10,140 nucleotides of DNA, taken from positions 1 through 10,140 of the forward strand of contig JAEUIX010000280.1 of NCBI GenBank assembly GCA_016794945.1, given 5' to 3'. Numbering within the stretch: the first letter of the stretch is position 1; every line of letters begins with the position of its first letter. The position numbers were made by a program, and so were the translations under genes. The DNA comes from Phycisphaerae bacterium. Lineage in GTDB: Bacteria; Planctomycetota; Phycisphaerae; Phycisphaerales; UBA1924. The notes beneath the pieces were generated by a model. That model worked only from the letters and a program-made list of their open reading frames with translations. It was not told where the DNA came from and made no database searches. Shown piece by piece: positions 7,402 to 10,140 of the stretch.

Positions 7402-8811
7402 ATGATCGACCTCAAGCAACTCCGCGAACACCCCCAGCGCTTCAAGGACGGCGCCCTGGCCAAGCGCATCGAGGTCGATTTCGCCCGCCTGCTCCGGCTG
7501 GAGGAGGACCACCGCTCGGCGCTGACGCAGCGGGAGAACCTCCGGGCCGAGCAGAAGCGGCTGGAGAGGGAATCCGGCCCGCAGATCGGCAAGCTCAAGG
7601 GGGCGATCGCCAAAGCGACCCCGGCCGAGAGGCCGGCGCTCGAGGCTCAGCTCAAGGACCTGCTCGACCGGCCCGCGGCGCTCAAGGGGCAGATCGCCGA
7701 GCTCGACGCGGCGGTCTCGCGGCTGGAGCCCGACCTGCACGCGATGCTGCTGACGGTGCCGCTGCCGCCCGATCCGGACGTGCCGGTCGGCGCCGGCTCG
7801 GACGACAACGTGGAGATCCGCCGGTGGAGCCCGGCGGGCTTCGACCCGACGCGCCCCTTCGAGGCCCAGCGCGGGTTCAAGCCCCGCTCGCACATCGACC
7901 TGGTGCGCGACCTGAAACTGGCCGACTTCCCGCGCGGGGTGAAGCTGGCCGGCAGCCGGTCGTACATCCTCACCGGCGCGGGCATGCTGCTGCACCAGGC
8001 CATCCTGCGCTACGCCGTGGATTTCATGGTGCACACCCACGGGTTCAGCCCCATGAGCGTGCCGGTGATCGTGCACGAGAAGTGCATGGTCGGGACCGGG
8101 TTCTTTCCTGCCGGACGCGAGCAGGCGTACCACATCGAGGAATCCAAACGGGGCGGGGCGCACGACCTGTTCCTGACCGGCACCGGCGAGGTGGGGCTCA
8201 TGGGCCTGCACCAGGACGAGATCCTCGACGAGGCGTCGCTGCCGCTGAAGTACGTGACGGTAAGCACCTGCTTCCGGCGCGAGGCCGGCGCCGCGGGCAA
8301 GGACACCGCCGGCCTGTACCGCATCCACCAGTTCGACAAGGTCGAGCAGGTCGTCATCTGCCGGGCCGACGAGGCCGAGAGCCGCGCCTGGCACAGGACG
8401 ATGATCGGGTTCGTCGAGCAACTGCTGCAATCGCTGGAACTGCCCTACCGGCTGCTGCAGTGCTGCACGGGGGACCTGGGCCCGAAGAACGCCGACATGG
8501 TGGACATCGAGTGCTGGATGCCGGGGCGGGGCGAGGCGCTGCCCGGCGGCGGGTTCACGGGCGCTTACGGCGAGACGCACTCGGCCAGCCGCCTGTACGA
8601 CTACCAGTGCCGCCGGCTGAACATGCGGTACCGCGCCGGCGGCGAGGCGGGCAAGGGGCCGACGGTCTTCTGCCACTCGCTCAACAACACCGTCGCCGCG
8701 TCGCCACGACTGATGATCCCGATCCTGGAGGTTCACCAGCGGGCCGACGGCTCGGTGAGCATCCCCAAGGCCCTGCGGCCGTACATGGGCGGCATGGAAC
8801 GGATCGGCTGA
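7402..8811 (+). CDS. serS: Seryl-tRNA synthetase
   Basis: The 469-residue protein begins with the usual MIDLKQLREHP. A charged helical hairpin (about 26-110) is the tRNA-binding coiled-coil arm. The class II catalytic core follows: the serine-binding TGE in TGTGEVGL (259-266), motif 2 CFRREAGAAGKDTAGLYRIHQF (290-311) and motif 3 NNTVAASPRLMIPILE (428-443), ending with IPKALRPYMGG. It charges tRNA-Ser, and tRNA-Sec where present, with serine in the cytosol. Motif 3 (NNT...SPR) and the ETHSAS segment (391-396) resemble the Thermus-type enzyme more than the E. coli one, which reads GSGLAVGR. It is a core gene, divergent from the FHA-ATPase gene across 105 bases and convergent with the STAS gene 18 bases downstream. 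Expression is likely from its own promoter. Confidence 0.97.
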   Translation: MIDLKQLREHPQRFKDGALAKRIEVDFARLLRLEEDHRSALTQRENLRAEQKRLERESGPQIGKLKGAIAKATPAERPALEAQLKDLLDRPAALKGQIAELDAAVSRLEPDLHAMLLTVPLPPDPDVPVGAGSDDNVEIRRWSPAGFDPTRPFEAQRGFKPRSHIDLVRDLKLADFPRGVKLAGSRSYILTGAGMLLHQAILRYAVDFMVHTHGFSPMSVPVIVHEKCMVGTGFFPAGREQAYHIEESKRGGAHDLFLTGTGEVGLMGLHQDEILDEASLPLKYVTVSTCFRREAGAAGKDTAGLYRIHQFDKVEQVVICRADEAESRAWHRTMIGFVEQLLQSLELPYRLLQCCTGDLGPKNADMVDIECWMPGRGEALPGGGFTGAYGETHSASRLYDYQCRRLNMRYRAGGEAGKGPTVFCHSLNNTVAASPRLMIPILEVHQRADGSVSIPKALRPYMGGMERIG

Positions 8812-8829
8812 CGATCGGTTCGTCGCCGT

Positions 8830-9165
8830 TCAACCCATCGCCTGGTCAACGCTCTCGTACACCGGCATGATGGTGTCGAGCCTGCACCGCTGGATCACTT
8901 TGCCGACGTCGTTGTTCGCGGCGGCGATGGCGACCTGCCCGCCGTGCGTCTTGAGGTCGCGCTCCAGGCTGACGAACAGGCCGATCGCCAGGCTCGAAAT
9001 GAATGTGAGCTTGGCCAGGTCGAGCACGATGCGCTTGGGGTGGAGCGCCCGCAGGCGGTCGACCAACCGCTTGATCGCGTCCTCGGTCATGATGCTGGCC
9101 TGACCATCGAGCCGCACGACGGTGGCCCCCGCCCGTTCCTGAACATCCACTCGCAACGCGTCCAT
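8830..9165 (-). CDS. STAS-domain protein, anti-sigma-factor-antagonist type
   Basis: The 111-residue product is a single STAS domain: strands around TVVRLDGQAS (15-24) and RIVLDLAKLTFI (45-56), then SSLAIG (57-62), GGQVAIAAANNDV (75-87), and a C-terminal helix. Family knowledge: SpoIIAA/RsbV proteins bind an anti-sigma kinase when unphosphorylated and are switched by phosphorylation of a serine in a DSSG loop. Here the loop reads ISSLA: S58 keeps the serine position, but the preceding Asp is Ser and the following Gly is lost. Ser phosphorylation is therefore plausible but unproven. The ATG is preceded by GGGAG with a 10-base spacer. A paralogue of the same length lies 122 bases upstream. No anti-sigma kinase or sigma factor is in the window, so its partner is unknown. 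Confidence 0.88.
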   Translation of the reverse strand: MDALRVDVQERAGATVVRLDGQASIMTEDAIKRLVDRLRALHPKRIVLDLAKLTFISSLAIGLFVSLERDLKTHGGQVAIAAANNDVGKVIQRCRLDTIMPVYESVDQAMG

Positions 9166-9287
9166 GGTGCATTCACTCCCGTCGAGGCCCCCACTCTACC
9201 ACAAACTTGGGGGTCGTGGGCCGGGGAATTGGTGATCGCTCCCCGTTCATTGGAAACAGGGGAAAACCCTGGTTCCTGGCGCGCCAT
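9166..9287. other. Spacer between the two STAS genes, possible promoter for the downstream one
   Basis: At 122 bases this is the longest gap in the window and looks less GC-rich than its surroundings. On the minus strand it holds a GGGAG site (9176-9180) and a TAGAGT hexamer (9193-9198) that could be a -10 giving a leader of about 20 bases, without a recognisable -35. An imperfect hairpin followed by TTTT lies at its upstream end. The downstream STAS gene may thus have its own promoter. Confidence 0.25.
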
Positions 9288-9298
9288 TCACGCCAGGG
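9263..9298 (-). terminator. Possible weak intrinsic terminator after the interrupted STAS gene
   Basis: Reading the minus strand, CCCTGG pairs with CCAGGG and the second arm is followed directly by TTTT. A competing inner stem CCTGGCG/CGCCAGG with a 9-base loop overlaps it and includes the stop codon region. The short T run and the competing stems make this weak. Confidence 0.3.
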
Positions 9299-9623
9299 CG
9301 GCATCGATTGAGGGAAACACCGGGAGCGTGTCGCTCAATCGGCAACGCTCCAGCACCAGCCGAACATCGTTGGATGGAGTCGCCACGCGAACGGAACCGC
9401 CCCAACCCTTCAGCGAGCGCGCGAGCATGACGAACTGGCCAACGGCCATGCTCGCCAGGAAGGTGAGCCCCGACAGGTCCAGCACCACAAGGCCCGGGCG
9501 CGATGCGGTCAGGCGGTTGACCTGCCGTTCCAGAACGGCCTCGTTGTGCATGTCGGCCGGGCCCCTGAATCAAACGACGACGGCGGCGCCTGACTGTCGG
9601 GTCTCGATCTCGAGCGGGGTCAT
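9288..9623 (-). pseudogene. STAS-domain gene interrupted by an in-frame TGA at codon 18
   Basis: From the ATG at 9623, which has AGGAG 5 bases upstream, the frame reads MTPLEIETRQSGAAVVV, then TGA (9570-9572), then FRGPADMHNEAV and on to the normal stop at 9288. Read through, it is 111 codons plus stop, exactly the length of the STAS neighbour. The two align without gaps, and roughly half of positions 43-111 are identical by eye (34 of 69). The TGA falls on R18 of the neighbour (codon CGG there); one CGA-to-TGA change explains it. The rest of the domain is intact: LDLSGLTFLAS with S58 kept, then GGSVRVATPSNDV. It lies 15 bases after the HAD gene stop and is probably cotranscribed. Alternatives are restart at the ATG at 9551, giving an 87-residue protein lacking the first strands, readthrough, or a sequencing error. 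Confidence 0.75.
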
Positions 9624-9628
9624 CGGTG

Positions 9629-9633
9629 CTCCT
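9629..9633 (-). promoter_or_regulatory. Shine-Dalgarno-like AGGAG before the interrupted STAS frame
   Basis: AGGAG with a 5-base spacer stands before the ATG at 9623, between that codon and the HAD gene stop. It fixes the original start upstream of the premature TGA and shows that the 87-residue frame starting at 9551 is not the ancestral gene. Confidence 0.6.
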
Positions 9634-9638
9634 GCCGG

Positions 9639-10140
9639 TCAGTCGGCGCCGAGCAGGCCCAGGGCGCGAAGGTGCGCCCTCATCTGTGCGGCGGTGTCGC
9701 CGGCGTGGTCGACCAGCCGGGCGTGCCAGCCGGCGTCGGCGGCGGACCGGACGTTGTCCTGAGTATCGTCGAAGAAGACAATCGACGCCGGCGGGAATCC
9801 CGACAGGCGCTCGAACGCACGGTAAATGTCGCGTGAAGGCTTGGCGAGCCCCAGCAGGTGGCTGGCGTGCAGGTGACGGGGCTTGCTCGCCGCGGGGAAC
9901 CTGGCCGGGCCATGGTCGCCGGGCGTGAGCTGTCGCCAATGGCTGGCGTTGGTGTTGCTCAGCACGCCGGTGGCGATGCCTGCACGGTGCAGGTCGTCGA
10001 TGAGGCCCGAGACGCCTTCGTACTCGCCGAGGATCCACGACTCGTGGAGGCGGCGCACCTCGTCGGGCGCGTACAGGCCGCCGGTGGATGCGGAGACGCG
10101 CTCGAAATACGCATCGCACGCGAGTTCGCCTCGTTCGTAG
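9639..10140 (-). CDS. HAD-superfamily (subfamily IA) hydrolase, probable phosphatase, N-terminus outside window
   Basis: The minus-strand frame stays open to the window end, with cap-domain-like residues (YERGELACDAYFERV) at the edge. The GTG at 10058 is therefore internal and the gene starts beyond 10140. Seen motifs: II VLSNTN, the motif III lysine in LAKPSRDIY, and IV FFDDTQDN with the acidic pair. Motif I (DxDxT), which carries the nucleophile Asp, should lie in the missing part. Family knowledge: HAD-IA enzymes are mostly cytosolic phosphatases of small metabolites or haloacid dehalogenases. The SNTN plus FFDD..DN wording resembles YihX-like glucose-1-phosphate phosphatases as I recall them, but I would not assign the substrate. 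It is followed 15 bases later by the interrupted STAS gene, apparently in the same transcript. Confidence 0.85.
   Translation of the reverse strand, partial: YERGELACDAYFERVSASTGGLYAPDEVRRLHESWILGEYEGVSGLIDDLHRAGIATGVLSNTNASHWRQLTPGDHGPARFPAASKPRHLHASHLLGLAKPSRDIYRAFERLSGFPPASIVFFDDTQDNVRSAADAGWHARLVDHAGDTAAQMRAHLRALGLLGAD

Noticed and set aside
8683..8733. SerRS motif 3 reads NNTVAASPR instead of the E. coli GSGLAVGR form, looking like an altered active site
   Set aside because: The catalytic Arg is kept, and the NNT..x.PR form is known from Thermus-type bacterial SerRS, so it is a lineage variant and not a defect.
5734..8811. Very long open plus-strand frame (over 1000 codons) running in frame into serS, and its minus-strand counterpart reaching back to 8736 antisense to serS
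   Set aside because: These are GC-rich antisense shadows. Their sequence is low-complexity outside the real SerRS and ATPase domains, and the true starts at 7402 and 7296 are set by family N-termini and, for the ATPase, a ribosome binding site.
9570..9572. Selenocysteine or reassigned TGA (as Trp) in the STAS gene
   Set aside because: All genes in the window with a visible end, except lpxK (TAG), end in TGA, so it is a normal stop here. The paralogue has Arg, not Cys or Trp, at this position. Only a weak 5-bp stem is visible after the TGA, not a convincing SECIS element.
9247..10119. Long minus-strand frame of 290 codons overlapping the HAD and STAS genes
   Set aside because: It is an out-of-frame Arg/Pro-rich shadow; the HAD motifs and STAS homology are in the other frames.
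1..10140. tRNA/rRNA genes, CRISPR arrays, insertion sequences, phage or defence genes
   Set aside because: No repeat arrays, terminal inverted repeats, transposase motifs or RNA gene signatures were found on reading either strand; base composition is even throughout.

Overview
The window is a dense, very GC-rich stretch of bacterial chromosome. All intergenic gaps are short (the longest is 122 bases), and I see no RNA gene, insertion sequence, CRISPR array, integrase or phage gene. Lipid A and ADP-heptose genes show a diderm bacterium with LPS-like lipids. Together with the GC content and an FHA domain fused to a secretion/pilus ATPase, this suggests a planctomycete, perhaps of the Phycisphaerae. 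That placement is an inference from gene content and not a proven assignment. Nine of the ten genes, counting the broken STAS gene, end in TGA and lpxK ends in TAG, so the standard code applies.

Layout: (1) 2-952, plus strand: 3' part of a zinc-free-looking MDR oxidoreductase. (2) 963-4742, minus strand: a probable operon read maf, small three-helix membrane protein, lpxK, hldE. Two of its products make parts of the outer-membrane lipid: LpxK phosphorylates the lipid A disaccharide, and HldE makes the ADP-heptose precursor of the LPS inner core. (3) 4849-5658, plus strand: a YafV/Nit2-type omega-amidase, divergent from maf. (4) 5668-7296, minus strand: a GspE/PilB-type ATPase whose N-terminus is an FHA domain. 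(5) 7402-8811, plus strand: serS, divergent from the ATPase gene. (6) 8830-10140, minus strand: a HAD phosphatase (cut by the window edge), a STAS-domain gene interrupted by an in-frame TGA, and an intact STAS paralogue.

Plus and minus genes alternate, giving three tail-to-tail pairs separated by only 10, 9 and 18 bases and two head-to-head spacers of about 105 bases. Most minus-strand genes have Shine-Dalgarno-like sequences. The two complete plus-strand genes do not, and each has a TAnnnT hexamer 6-7 bases before its ATG, the pattern of leaderless messages.

Most of the window is housekeeping and envelope biology. I do not see an undescribed multi-gene system. The points that most deserve a second look are the premature TGA in the second STAS gene, whose position aligns with an arginine codon in its neighbour, and the FHA-ATPase fusion.
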